A stretch of 45,551 nt of DNA, from positions 1 through 45,551 of the forward strand of contig CANPVV010000006.1 in assembly GCA_947581835.1 (NCBI GenBank). Reading direction: 5' to 3'. A program made the translations under genes and the position numbers. Position 1 is the first letter of the stretch, and each line of letters begins with the position of its first letter. Below are positions 27,900-38,149 of this stretch, one piece after another. Origin of the DNA: an uncultured Bacilli bacterium. GTDB lineage: Bacteria; Bacillota_I; Bacilli_A; RF39; UBA660. The notes under the pieces were generated by a model, which did not search any database, was not told the DNA's origin, and saw nothing but the letters and a program-made list of their open reading frames with translations.

Positions 27900-27954
27900 T
27901 ATTTGCTTTTTAGAAAATAAAGTTATATAATAGGTTTGTTTTGGGGGAATAGTT

Positions 27955-28575
27955 ATGATAAAAGATTATATAAAAACTCCGGATGGAGTATTTATTCATG
28001 ATGATATTAAAGGAATGTATGTAGTTGATTATCAAGATAATATAGATGAACTATTAAAGATGAAGTATGATATTGAGGTTATGCAGCGACTTCTTAATTT
28101 TAAATCTATTCTTAGAAATGATGCTCAAAGTAAGATTAAATTTAAAAGATTTTTACAGATAGCTTTAGGGATATTTGAGGTATTAAATATAATGAATGGC
28201 TTTACTTTTTTTAGAAGACTTCTAGTTTCAGTTTTAATAATGATAGTGGGAGAAATTGGCTTAGAAATCAGTGTTATTAAAAATAGAAAAATAGTTGCTA
28301 AAGAAAGGGCTGAGATAGCTTGTTTAAAAAAAGGAATAGATTTGGAGACAAGTGAGTTTGAGGAATTAAAAAAGGATAAGACAGCAGTAAGTGATCCTGA
28401 AATTGAAATGATTTCTTTTAATTATTATGAGAAGAAAGAGTTATTGGAAAAAAAGTTGGATTTATTGGTATTATATAAATTTATTAAAGAGAAGAATAAA
28501 GAAAATAGCAGGGTATCTTTGGTTGATGATAAAGGTGTAGAAGAGTTTGTTAGAAGTTTAATTGATAAAGCTTAA
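27955..28575 (+). CDS. hypothetical membrane protein, tandem paralog 1
   Basis: MYVVDYQDNIDELLK..., two TM segments. Confidence 0.55.
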   Translation: MIKDYIKTPDGVFIHDDIKGMYVVDYQDNIDELLKMKYDIEVMQRLLNFKSILRNDAQSKIKFKRFLQIALGIFEVLNIMNGFTFFRRLLVSVLIMIVGEIGLEISVIKNRKIVAKERAEIACLKKGIDLETSEFEELKKDKTAVSDPEIEMISFNYYEKKELLEKKLDLLVLYKFIKEKNKENSRVSLVDDKGVEEFVRSLIDKA

Positions 28576-28651
28576 AATTTTAGGCTTTTTAGTTTGACTT
28601 TTTAATTTATTAGATATATAATAAAAAGCACTTTAAAGAAGGGATATTCTA

Positions 28652-29290
28652 ATGTTTACAAGTGTATTTTTTAATAAAAATAAAGTTTTTGTTCAAGAAG
28701 AAAATGATGGGTTTTATGTAAGAGAGTATCAAGATAATGTTTTAAATATTATAAAATTAGAGAATGAAAGAGAACTGGTAGAAGAGTTTTTTTTGGATAA
28801 AAAAGAAGAATATGAGGAGTTTTTAGAAAAAGATAGAAAAAAAATAAAGAGTTTTATTTTGGCAGTTGTTATTGTTTTCTTAAATACTTTAGGGATTGCA
28901 ATGCTTGGAATAGTTAATTTGGGTTTACTTCTTTTGTTTTCATCTTTTTTACAAGGGCTTATTTTGGTGATATATTCTTTTGTTTATAGAAAGAGTAAAA
29001 GAATATTAGACAAACTTAGTTTAGAGTTGAAATTTTTAAGTGAAGAACAAATAGATATAAATAAAAAAATAGAGATATTAGAAAAAGATAAATCAAATTA
29101 TAAAAGAATTGATGATTTAGATGCTTTAAATTTAGTGGCTTTTAATACGGAGAGAAGATATTTATTAAATAGAAAATTAGAGTTATTAGAAGATTATTTA
29201 GAAAATAAAAGAGATTATGAAAGTAATATAGATAAAGTAGTTAATCAAGAATTAAATTCTTTTGTAAGAAAATTAATTAATACAAAATAA
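28652..29290 (+). CDS. hypothetical membrane protein, tandem paralog 2
   Basis: FYVREYQDNVLNIIK...; same architecture as preceding ORF. Confidence 0.55.
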   Translation: MFTSVFFNKNKVFVQEENDGFYVREYQDNVLNIIKLENERELVEEFFLDKKEEYEEFLEKDRKKIKSFILAVVIVFLNTLGIAMLGIVNLGLLLLFSSFLQGLILVIYSFVYRKSKRILDKLSLELKFLSEEQIDINKKIEILEKDKSNYKRIDDLDALNLVAFNTERRYLLNRKLELLEDYLENKRDYESNIDKVVNQELNSFVRKLINTK

Positions 29291-29331
29291 AAGTAATACA
29301 AAATAAAAGGATTATTCTTGCATAATCCCTT

Positions 29332-29868
29332 TTATAATTCATCAATATTGTTTTCTTTTAAAAGTTTTTTAAAATCTTTGGCTGTATGAATGCCATCTGA
29401 TACTAAAGAACCATCTTTAAAATAAAGAATAATAGGAACTTTAGTTAATTTATCAGAACTAATATTTAAAGTTTTAGCGATATCTTGGAGATAGTTTTTA
29501 TTATTTTCTTTAATATCAGTAACATTTAGATAATAGAAATTATCATAAAGGTTATATTCAGTAATTAAAGGTTTTAGTTCTTTTTCTAAATTATAGACTT
29601 TTTGATCTTTAGTGTATCCAATATAAACAAAGTAATTGCTAGGTGTTTCAGAAAGAACTGAGGCAATCTCATTTATTTCAGTCATTTCATAACTTATAGT
29701 ATTAGAACTTATTAAATAACTGGTTAAATATTTTTCTTGTTCTTTAACACGATACCACATATAGGAATAAATTAAGGCTAGGATAATAAATAGAATTATA
29801 CCTATTTTAACTAAATAATCTTTATAGTTAATATTAGTTTTCTTTTTATTTTTGGCCATAATTACCAA
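29332..29868 (-). CDS. membrane-anchored thioredoxin-fold protein
   Basis: TM anchor, then YFVYIGYTKDQKVYNLEKELKPLI...KVPIILYFKDGSLV. Confidence 0.6.
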   Translation of the reverse strand: MVIMAKNKKKTNINYKDYLVKIGIILFIILALIYSYMWYRVKEQEKYLTSYLISSNTISYEMTEINEIASVLSETPSNYFVYIGYTKDQKVYNLEKELKPLITEYNLYDNFYYLNVTDIKENNKNYLQDIAKTLNISSDKLTKVPIILYFKDGSLVSDGIHTAKDFKKLLKENNIDEL

Positions 29869-29918
29869 ATCCTTTCATATAAATATTTTAACATATAAGG
29901 AATTGTTTTGCAATTTAA

Positions 29919-32192
29919 TTATTCAGGTTTATCTTCTAATTTAACTAAAACTTCACGAGGTTTAGAACCATTGGCTGGACCACAGATTCCTCTTTCTTCA
30001 AGTAAATCAACAACTCTAGCAGCACGGTTATAGCCTAGTCTAAAACGACGTTGGAGAAGAGAAGTACTTACTTTACCAGTTTCAATAGCAAATTCTACAA
30101 TTTCATTATACATTGGGTCATCATATTCTTCTTTTTCATTAGGAGTACCATGTATACCATTGCCACTTACATTTAAATTTTCCATTTCACTGTCATAGTG
30201 AGCAGCTTGTTGTTTACAAACAAAGTCAATAATACGGGCAATTTCATTATCATCAATAAAACAGCCTTGAACACGAGTAGGGACATTTTCGCCCATTGGT
30301 AAGAATAACATATCGCCTTTACCTAATAATTTTTCGGCACCACTTGAATCTAGGATAGTACGAGAATCGATGTTAGACGCTACAGCAAAGGCAATACGAG
30401 ATGGAATATTAGCTTTAACAACACCGGTAATAACGTCGGTAGATGGTCTTTGAGTTGCAACAATTAAGTGAATACCGGCCGCTCTAGCCATTTGAGTAAT
30501 ACGCATGATAGAGTCTTCAACTTCTTTAGATGCGACAAGCATTAAATCAGCAAGCTCATCGATTATAGCAACTATATAATGCATATGCGGAGTTTTTTCG
30601 TCTTTGTTTTTGTTTTCTTTATCGATTAAATCATTGTAACCACCAATATTTTTAACATTTTTTTCACTGAATAAATCATAACGACGTTCCATTTCGGCAA
30701 CTAATTTTTGAAGAGCAACACTGGCTTTTTTAGGATCGGATACAACCGGACATAAAAGATGCGGAATACCATTGTAATTGGATAGTTCAACTTTTTTAGG
30801 ATCGACAAGCATTAGTTTTACTTCATCAGGTTTATAACGCATAAGAATAGAACAGATAATGGTATTAGTACAAACTGATTTACCTGAACCAGTAGAACCG
30901 GCGATAAGTAAGTGGGGCATTTTAGCTAAATCAGCAAGTTGAGGTTTACCCATGATATCTTTTCCTAAAGCAACTAATATTTTACCATTAGAATTGTTTT
31001 TATCTTCATAAGCTAAAACTTCTTTAAATTTAACCATACTGATTTGAGGGTTAGGAATTTCAATACCAATAGTACTTTTTCCAGGAATTGGAGCTTGAAT
31101 ACGAACATCTTTGGCCGCGAGAGCAAGAGCTATTTCTTTATTGATACCACTGATACGAGAAACTTTGGTACCACTTGGAACTTTTACCTCATATTGAGTT
31201 ACAGCAGGACCAATATGAATTTCGACAACTTGACCACTGATTTGAAAATCTTTTAAAACACGTTCAAGATTTTCTTTATTACTACGAATAAAGTTATTGG
31301 AATTTACTTTCTTTTGTTCTTTAGCATCATCTAAGAGAGATAGAGGAGGAAGAGTATAATTAGAATTAGTTGGATAGTTTTTATCCTCTTTTGTTTCTAA
31401 GTTTTCTTTCATAGGTTGTTCTTTGATAGTGTTTAGTTCTTCCATACTGGTAATAACAATTTTATTATCTTTAGGAGGGATTGGAGTAGGTTCATAACTA
31501 CTTTCTTCTTCATAATCATAGACTTTTGGTTCAACTTCATGATTATGTTTAGGAGTAATAGTTTTTTCTTCAGTTTCTTTATTAGTAACATTAATTAGGG
31601 ATTCTTTAAACTTTCTAAAGATATCAGCGATAGTAACATTGAATAATAAAATTAAACCAAAAATTGTTAATATTACTGCGACGATTTTAGAACCTAAAGC
31701 ACCAAATAAACTGTTTAGAGCAACACCAAAGGTAGCACCAATGATACCACCACCTATTTCAATAGAGGTATCACCACTTGTAAATAAAGCAGTATTACTA
31801 CCAATTGTAGAGATACGGTCCATATATTGGTCTAAAGTAGCTTGGAATATACCACTTGATGCACAAGCATCAGTACATTTTTCAATAAAGCCAAAATGAC
31901 TGGCTGCTAAAATAACAATTATAATTACATATAAACCTATTAATCTTTGACTTAAAAATTTAGGGAGTTTACGTTTAAATAACATAAATGAGCCTAAACA
32001 TAATAGGAATATTAAAAGGAATATCCAAGCCCAGCCTCCCACGAGAAACATTGCAAATTTCTTAATAAAAGAGCCAACTGGCCCAAATCCAAATCCGATT
32101 AATCCAATAAGAATTAAAATTAAACCTGTAAGTTCAACACTATATTCAAAATTTCCACTTTCGGTAGAACTTGTTTTTTTCTTCTTTGCCAT
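29919..32192 (-). CDS. ftsK: DNA translocase FtsK/SpoIIIE
   Basis: Four TM-like N-terminus, PHLLIAGSTGSGKSVCTNTII, gamma domain LLQRRFRLGYNRAARVVDLLEERG. Confidence 0.95.
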   Translation of the reverse strand: MAKKKKTSSTESGNFEYSVELTGLILILIGLIGFGFGPVGSFIKKFAMFLVGGWAWIFLLIFLLCLGSFMLFKRKLPKFLSQRLIGLYVIIIVILAASHFGFIEKCTDACASSGIFQATLDQYMDRISTIGSNTALFTSGDTSIEIGGGIIGATFGVALNSLFGALGSKIVAVILTIFGLILLFNVTIADIFRKFKESLINVTNKETEEKTITPKHNHEVEPKVYDYEEESSYEPTPIPPKDNKIVITSMEELNTIKEQPMKENLETKEDKNYPTNSNYTLPPLSLLDDAKEQKKVNSNNFIRSNKENLERVLKDFQISGQVVEIHIGPAVTQYEVKVPSGTKVSRISGINKEIALALAAKDVRIQAPIPGKSTIGIEIPNPQISMVKFKEVLAYEDKNNSNGKILVALGKDIMGKPQLADLAKMPHLLIAGSTGSGKSVCTNTIICSILMRYKPDEVKLMLVDPKKVELSNYNGIPHLLCPVVSDPKKASVALQKLVAEMERRYDLFSEKNVKNIGGYNDLIDKENKNKDEKTPHMHYIVAIIDELADLMLVASKEVEDSIMRITQMARAAGIHLIVATQRPSTDVITGVVKANIPSRIAFAVASNIDSRTILDSSGAEKLLGKGDMLFLPMGENVPTRVQGCFIDDNEIARIIDFVCKQQAAHYDSEMENLNVSGNGIHGTPNEKEEYDDPMYNEIVEFAIETGKVSTSLLQRRFRLGYNRAARVVDLLEERGICGPANGSKPREVLVKLEDKPE

Positions 32193-32363
32193 TTTATAAC
32201 TTCACCTATTTTTAATTATACCTTAAAATGACTTTTATTGCAAATGGTTATTAGTAATATTATATATTTTATAGAGAGAAAAATTAGATAATAGATAAGT
32301 ATTCTGAAGGAAAATAATTGCGATACTTTTAGTTATGTGTTATGATATCTAATGGTGAAGATT

Positions 32364-33380
32364 ATGGGCTTATTTAATAAATTTAGAGAAATGTTTAAAA
32401 AAGAAGAAGAAGGAAAAAATGAAGAAGAATTACAATTAAAAGAAGAAGAGAAAGAAATATATGATAAAGGATTAGAGAAAACTAGGAAAGAGTTTGTTAA
32501 TGAATTATCAATATTGGGTGTTAAATATAATAAAGTTACAGAAGAGTATTTTGATGAGTTAGAAAATATTTTAATTATGGCTGATATTGGAGTTAATACA
32601 GTTATGTCTTTTTTAGATAGATTAAAGGCTAGAGTTAAAAAAGAAAATATTACGGATACAAAATATTTACAAGAGGTTATTGTAGATGAGTTATTTATTA
32701 TATATGTTTCAGGAGAATCTTTGAGTGATAAGATAAATATTAATCCAGATGGACCAACAGTTATTTTAATGGTTGGAGTTAATGGAGTTGGTAAGACAAC
32801 AACAATTGGAAAACTTGCATATAAATATAAAAATGAAGGTAAAAAGGTTATGCTTATTGCGGGAGATACTTTTAGAGCAGGAGCAGTTGCGCAATTAGAG
32901 GAATGGGCGAAGAAAACAGATACTTTATTTTATGGTAAAGAAAATACAGATCCAGCAGGAGTTATATTTGATGGTTTAATTAAAGCAAAGGATGAAAACG
33001 TAGATATTGTATTAATAGATACAGCAGGTAGACTTCAAAATAAAGTTAATTTAATGAAAGAATTAGAAAAGATTAATAAAGTAATTGGAACCCATATACC
33101 TAATGCACCTCATGAGACATTATTAGTTATAGATGCAGCGACAGGGCAAAATGGAATATTACAAGCGGAGGCTTTTAAAGAGATTACAAATATTACAGGA
33201 ATTGTTTTGACTAAACTTGATGGAACAGCTAAAGGGGGAATTGTTTTAGCAATTAAAGAGGCAGTAAATATTCCCGTGAAATTTATTGGTTTAGGAGAAG
33301 GAATGAACGATTTAAGAACTTTTGATATTGAAACATATATTTATGGGTTATTTAAGGATATGATTAATGATGGAGAATAG
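32364..33380 (+). CDS. ftsY: signal recognition particle receptor FtsY
   Basis: VGVNGVGKTTTIGKLAYKYK, DTFRAGAVAQLEEWA, LTKLDGTAKGG. Confidence 0.95.
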   Translation: MGLFNKFREMFKKEEEGKNEEELQLKEEEKEIYDKGLEKTRKEFVNELSILGVKYNKVTEEYFDELENILIMADIGVNTVMSFLDRLKARVKKENITDTKYLQEVIVDELFIIYVSGESLSDKININPDGPTVILMVGVNGVGKTTTIGKLAYKYKNEGKKVMLIAGDTFRAGAVAQLEEWAKKTDTLFYGKENTDPAGVIFDGLIKAKDENVDIVLIDTAGRLQNKVNLMKELEKINKVIGTHIPNAPHETLLVIDAATGQNGILQAEAFKEITNITGIVLTKLDGTAKGGIVLAIKEAVNIPVKFIGLGEGMNDLRTFDIETYIYGLFKDMINDGE

Positions 33381-33666
33381 AGAATATTTAAATAGACTTT
33401 TAGATATTTATGGGGAATTATTGACAGATTTAGAAAAAGAGACTTTTGGTAATTATTATAGGGAAGATTTAACTATAAATGAAATTGCAGAGGAAAGAGG
33501 AGTAACTAAAGCAAGTGTGTCAAAAATGATTAATCAGGTTCTTAAGAAATTAAAGTTTTATGAAGAAAGATTAAGAATTCTTGAAATGAAACAAAAAATT
33601 GATAAGATATTAGAAATTGATGATTTAGAGAAAATAAAAAAAGAGATAAGAAATTTATTAGATTAA
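33367..33666 (+). CDS. ylxM: YlxM/UPF0122 HTH protein
   Basis: LLDIYGELLTDLEKETFGNYYREDLTINEIAEERGVTKASVSKMI. Confidence 0.85.
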   Translation: MMENREYLNRLLDIYGELLTDLEKETFGNYYREDLTINEIAEERGVTKASVSKMINQVLKKLKFYEERLRILEMKQKIDKILEIDDLEKIKKEIRNLLD

Positions 33667-33763
33667 GACTTAGGTTTTAAGTCTTTTTTAGTAGAATAAA
33701 TTAAAAATGATTGATTTAGAAATTGTTAGAGATTATAATAGAATTTTGGTTGGTGAGAAATAG

Positions 33764-34783
33764 ATGAAAAAATATAGTTTAAAAAGAAGTTTGGTAGCTT
33801 TAGGTTTGGTCGGGGTTATAAGTGTTAATGCTGGGTGTTCAAAAGATAGATTTGGATATTTTAAGGATAGTAAAGAGGATGAGGTAACTTGGAGTGAAGA
33901 AGAAATAGAAGATACACAAGTTGTTAATACATACTTAGCTAATGAGTTACTTGTTTTGGATAGTAAATATTTATATGAATCACAGATAGATAAAGATTAC
34001 ATAGGAAAAATTGGAGTTCCAAGATACAAAATTATAGATTTAAAAAGAGAGTATTATGATAGTTCTTTATATTATGATAGTTTGTTAGAGGATAATACAG
34101 CAGTTTTTGTTAGTCATAATTTGGCATATGAAGATGGTATTTATAATAGTTATGGAACTTTAAATTTAAGAGTAAAAAAGAATAAAAAAGAATTTATTTT
34201 TGAGGCTAAGTATTTATTAGAGGGAGTTATAACTTTAAATAGTTTTTTAGAAAAATATGGATTAGATAGTTTTAAAAGTAGAGAATATACTAAGGAAGAA
34301 ATAGAGGAGATTTATAATTATATAAATAGAGTAGAGTTAGATAGTACATTAAAGTTAGATAATTTATTTTTATTAGATATGCGGGAGTGTCAGAATGAAA
34401 ATATAGATAGAAAGTATTGTTTAGTTGAGATGCAAGACTTAAGTATGTTTGATAGAGATTGTAATAGAGTTATAAATGAGTGTTATAATAATCAAATAGG
34501 TAGTATATGGAATGGGTGTTTAGTTGATAGAGGAGATGCGATAGCTTTTACAGGTGGGATAGATAATCCGGAGGCAGTTTATTTTTTTAATAGAGAAAAG
34601 ATTAATCAGGATAATAACTTTTTTAGAGTGGTAAAAGTGCCTTATCAAGAAGGATTTAAAGTAAGTAGTTTAGAGAGTTTTTTAAGAGAGTTAGGTTTAG
34701 ATGATTTAATAAAGGAAGATTATACAAAAGAAGAAATTATAGAAATATATGATTATATAAATAGTTTAGAATTGTATAGATAA
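33764..34783 (+). CDS. putative lipoprotein with internal repeat
   Basis: Signal with VISVNAGCSKD lipobox-like; two copies of L-x2-FL-x3-GLD...YTKEEI-x-EIY-x-YIN. Confidence 0.6.
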   Translation: MKKYSLKRSLVALGLVGVISVNAGCSKDRFGYFKDSKEDEVTWSEEEIEDTQVVNTYLANELLVLDSKYLYESQIDKDYIGKIGVPRYKIIDLKREYYDSSLYYDSLLEDNTAVFVSHNLAYEDGIYNSYGTLNLRVKKNKKEFIFEAKYLLEGVITLNSFLEKYGLDSFKSREYTKEEIEEIYNYINRVELDSTLKLDNLFLLDMRECQNENIDRKYCLVEMQDLSMFDRDCNRVINECYNNQIGSIWNGCLVDRGDAIAFTGGIDNPEAVYFFNREKINQDNNFFRVVKVPYQEGFKVSSLESFLRELGLDDLIKEDYTKEEIIEIYDYINSLELYR

Positions 34784-34901
34784 GTAATAAGTAGACTAAA
34801 AAAGTTTACTTTTTTAATTTTTAGATAATTTAGACTTTACTTTTTTAGTGTTTTGTAGTAAAGTTGTTTTTGTTCGTTTTTTTAAAGAAAGGGGAAAATT
34901 T

Positions 34902-36305
34902 ATGAAAAAGACAAAAATTATTTGTAGTATAGGTCCAGCGAGTAATGATTATGAGACTTTTAGAGATATGGCTTATGCGGGTATGAATGTAGCAAGAGTT
35001 AATTTTTCACATGCGACAATTAAAGAAAGAGAAACAGTTAGAGATTTGGTTTCTAAAGTAAATGCAGAAGAGGCTATGAATATTGCTTTATTATATGATA
35101 CGAAGGGTCCAGAATTTAGATGCGGAGAAGTACAAGAAGGGGGAATAAACTTAGTTTGTGGCAACACGATTAGAATTGTTAAAGAAAATGTTTTAGGAAC
35201 AGAGGTTAGTTTTAGTGTTAATCATAAAGAGGCCATAGATAGTTTAGAGGTAGGAAGTATTGTACAATTAGAAAATGGACTTATGAAGATAAAAGTAGTA
35301 AGTATTCAAGAGGACGGAGTTACTTGCGAAGTTATTAATGGAGGTATTTTAGGAAGTCGCAAGAGTTTATTTGTACCGGGCATTAATTTAAATATTCCTT
35401 TTATAAGTAAAGATGATGAAGAAGATATTAGATATGCTTGTAATAATAAGGGAGATTTTTTGGCACTTTCTTTTGTTTCTACTAAGGAAGACGTAATGGC
35501 GGCAAGAAAGATAATTAAAGAAGAAAATTCTAATATTAAAGTGATTGCTAAAATTGAATCAATGACGGGGATTAATAATTTAGATGAGATATTAGAAGTT
35601 GCTGATGGAGTAATGGTAGCTAGAGGAGATTTAGGGGAAGAAGTACCTATTTCAAAGTTAGCAGTTTATCAAAAATTAATTATTAGAAAAGCAAGAGAAC
35701 ATGGGAAAATTTGTATTGTAGCAACAGAAATGCTTGAGAGTATGAAGAAAAATAGTAGACCTACTAGAGCAGAGGTTACTGACGTTGCAAATGCCGTATT
35801 AGATGGAACAGATGCGATTATGCTTAGTGGAGAAACTACAACAGGGTTATATCCGGTTTTAGCAGTTAAGTTTATGGCAAGTATTGCAAGTGATACAGAA
35901 AATGAGGCTCATAATCATTTTAAATATTTAGGTAAAATAGGAAGAACAGAGTGTATTGCTAAGGGAGCAGTGGATTTAACCGAATATGTTAAAGTAGCTG
36001 CGATAGCGTGTGCATCAATTTCTGGTTTTACAGCAAGATTTATTAGTAATTTTCGACCTCATGCACCAATTATGGCAACTTGTACAAGTAAAGAGATTGC
36101 AAGAAGTTTAGCGCTTAATTATGGAGTTTATACAAGTATTGTACCAATAGTAAATAATACTGATGAAATGATTAAAATAGCTAGAGATAAAACTAAAGAT
36201 TTCTTTGGTTTAGATGAAGGAGAAAAAATTATTATTACAGGGGGAATACCTATTACTGATAAAAATAGAATTACTAATTTTTTAAAGATTGAAGAAATAA
36301 ATTAA
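34902..36305 (+). CDS. pyk: pyruvate kinase
   Basis: KKTKIICSIGPAS, ARVNFSHA, MVARGDLGEEVP, MLSGETTTG. Confidence 0.97.
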   Translation: MKKTKIICSIGPASNDYETFRDMAYAGMNVARVNFSHATIKERETVRDLVSKVNAEEAMNIALLYDTKGPEFRCGEVQEGGINLVCGNTIRIVKENVLGTEVSFSVNHKEAIDSLEVGSIVQLENGLMKIKVVSIQEDGVTCEVINGGILGSRKSLFVPGINLNIPFISKDDEEDIRYACNNKGDFLALSFVSTKEDVMAARKIIKEENSNIKVIAKIESMTGINNLDEILEVADGVMVARGDLGEEVPISKLAVYQKLIIRKAREHGKICIVATEMLESMKKNSRPTRAEVTDVANAVLDGTDAIMLSGETTTGLYPVLAVKFMASIASDTENEAHNHFKYLGKIGRTECIAKGAVDLTEYVKVAAIACASISGFTARFISNFRPHAPIMATCTSKEIARSLALNYGVYTSIVPIVNNTDEMIKIARDKTKDFFGLDEGEKIIITGGIPITDKNRITNFLKIEEIN

Positions 36306-36381
36306 TATCTTAGAAATAAGGTATTTTTTTATGAAATCTTATATTTAATTAGAGTTGATAAAGTTAAGGAATTAGGATATA

Positions 36382-36672
36382 ATGAAAATAAGAAAAGATA
36401 TAGAAGAAATAGAAAAATATATGATGGGAGAGATTGTTTTGGAAGAATTGATAGAATACATTAAAGAGTGGAATGATGAGCTTGATAAAGATATAAAAGG
36501 AAATTATATGGAAAATTATATTTCAGAGAAAGTAGATGAAGCAGAAGAAAGAGCAGAACTTAAGGCTAATTTAAAAATTGCTAAAAATTTGATTAAATTG
36601 AATATTTCAGTTGATGATATAGTGAAAGCAACAGGATTAACGAAAAGACAGGTTTTAAGTTTAAAAAATTAG
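36382..36672 (+). CDS. Rpn-family C-terminal-domain-like short protein
   Basis: E/K-rich helix followed by ...AKNLIKLNISVDDIVKATGLTKRQVLSLKN. Confidence 0.55.
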   Translation: MKIRKDIEEIEKYMMGEIVLEELIEYIKEWNDELDKDIKGNYMENYISEKVDEAEERAELKANLKIAKNLIKLNISVDDIVKATGLTKRQVLSLKN

Positions 36673-36684
36673 GGGGATAGTAAA

Positions 36685-37626
36685 ATGGATTATGAGAAGT
36701 TAGATTTTTTACAGATAAGAAGATTGTTAGAAAATAATGGAAAAGTGGAAGAGTTAAAGAAAATTGTTAGACTAGCAGTATTAAAAATAGAAGGGGTTAA
36801 TCCAGAGTTTTTTCAAGATTTAGAAATAGAAGAAGAGTTATTAGAAAAAAATAAAGATAATAGTGAGGTTATGTTTGTTTTAGCAGTAAATAAAGCTTTA
36901 CCAAGTAAAAAAATAGGAGAGTATGCTTTAGGTTGCTGTGGATATTTACAAGTTAAGAGTTTATATATTAAAGGAATAATTAAGGAAGATGAATTTGTAA
37001 ATAAAGTTAGAAGTTATAAAGAAAAGAAATGGATTATAGATGCAATATTAACTTTTCCTAATTTAAGAGATTTTTTAATAGAAGATATTGGGAAATATGA
37101 ATTAACTACTTTAGATTGTGTAGAAATATTTAAGTTGCCATATAGAGATAGTAATTTAAAACTTGCAAAAACAATAGCTATAAACATGAAAAAAAATAAT
37201 ATTTTTCAGTATGGTTCAAATATTTTATATAAGTTGTTTGTTTATTTTAATCCGGAGTCTAAGTTTTTATTTTTGAAATCAAGACCTGATTTAGAGTTAA
37301 TTTTTAAGAATTTGCCTAATAATTTTAGAAATAATTTTGAGGGAGATTTAGATAAGAAAAGAGTTATAGAAGGAGAGTTTAGAGATTATGCTAAATATTT
37401 AGATTTTTTTAATGATTCTAATATAAATTGGGTTTCTTTAAGAGTAATCCTTCTTAATAATTGGGCTAAAACAGGGAATATTTTAGCATATTCAGTGTAT
37501 GCTGATTATTTTCTTACAGAGAATAGAGATTATGAGGGAGTAGGAAAATATTTAGATTTAGAGTATAGTTTAGAGTTAGATAAAATAGATAAGGAAAGTA
37601 AGGAATATAATGGACATAACTTATAA
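36685..37626 (+). CDS. hypothetical protein
   Basis: 313-aa ORF, RBS gggggat. Confidence 0.5.
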   Translation: MDYEKLDFLQIRRLLENNGKVEELKKIVRLAVLKIEGVNPEFFQDLEIEEELLEKNKDNSEVMFVLAVNKALPSKKIGEYALGCCGYLQVKSLYIKGIIKEDEFVNKVRSYKEKKWIIDAILTFPNLRDFLIEDIGKYELTTLDCVEIFKLPYRDSNLKLAKTIAINMKKNNIFQYGSNILYKLFVYFNPESKFLFLKSRPDLELIFKNLPNNFRNNFEGDLDKKRVIEGEFRDYAKYLDFFNDSNINWVSLRVILLNNWAKTGNILAYSVYADYFLTENRDYEGVGKYLDLEYSLELDKIDKESKEYNGHNL

Positions 37627-38077
37627 AATAGATGATACTTTATTAAATTATAGAGTGGCTGCAATAATTAGATTTAATAATAAAATACTTATAGAAGAAA
37701 AAAGAGATGCAAAACATTTAACTTTACCAGGGGGAAGAGTAAAATTAAATGAAACCTCAATTGAGGCTTTAACAAGAGAGATTAAAGAAGAGACGGGGTA
37801 TGATACTAAATATATTAAAAGTAAGGGAGTAGTAGAAAACTTTTATGTTTCAAGATATACAAAGGGTAAGTGTCAGGAAATACTTTTTATTCATGAATTA
37901 GAATTTAGGGATAAAGAGGCATATTTAAAAGATATAATTGTTAATCAGGAAGAAAAGAAGAAAGCTGTATTTAGATGGATAGATATAGATGAGTTAAAAA
38001 ATAAAGATTTTAAGCCTAATTGTTTAATGAAAGTAATAGAAGGAGAAGACTTTGAATATATTATTGATAGAGATTAG
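37610..38077 (+). CDS. NUDIX hydrolase
   Basis: LPGGRVKLNETSIEALTREIKEETGYD Nudix box. Confidence 0.93.
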   Translation: MDITYKIDDTLLNYRVAAIIRFNNKILIEEKRDAKHLTLPGGRVKLNETSIEALTREIKEETGYDTKYIKSKGVVENFYVSRYTKGKCQEILFIHELEFRDKEAYLKDIIVNQEEKKKAVFRWIDIDELKNKDFKPNCLMKVIEGEDFEYIIDRD

Positions 38078-38118
38078 TTTTATACAAATTTAAAGTTGTA
38101 CTTTAAATTTGTATAAAA
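38078..38118. promoter_or_regulatory. 19-bp-arm palindrome overlapping promoter of the downstream ATPase
   Basis: TTTTATACAAATTTAAAGT-tgt-ACTTTAAATTTGTATAAAA; -10-like TATAAT at 38125-38130. Confidence 0.7.
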
Positions 38119-38149
38119 TTGTAGTATAATTTAAATGGAGGAAATTACT

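Noticed and set aside
31044-31899. Plus-strand ORFs inside ftsK
   Set aside because: Antisense to conserved FtsK coding sequence.
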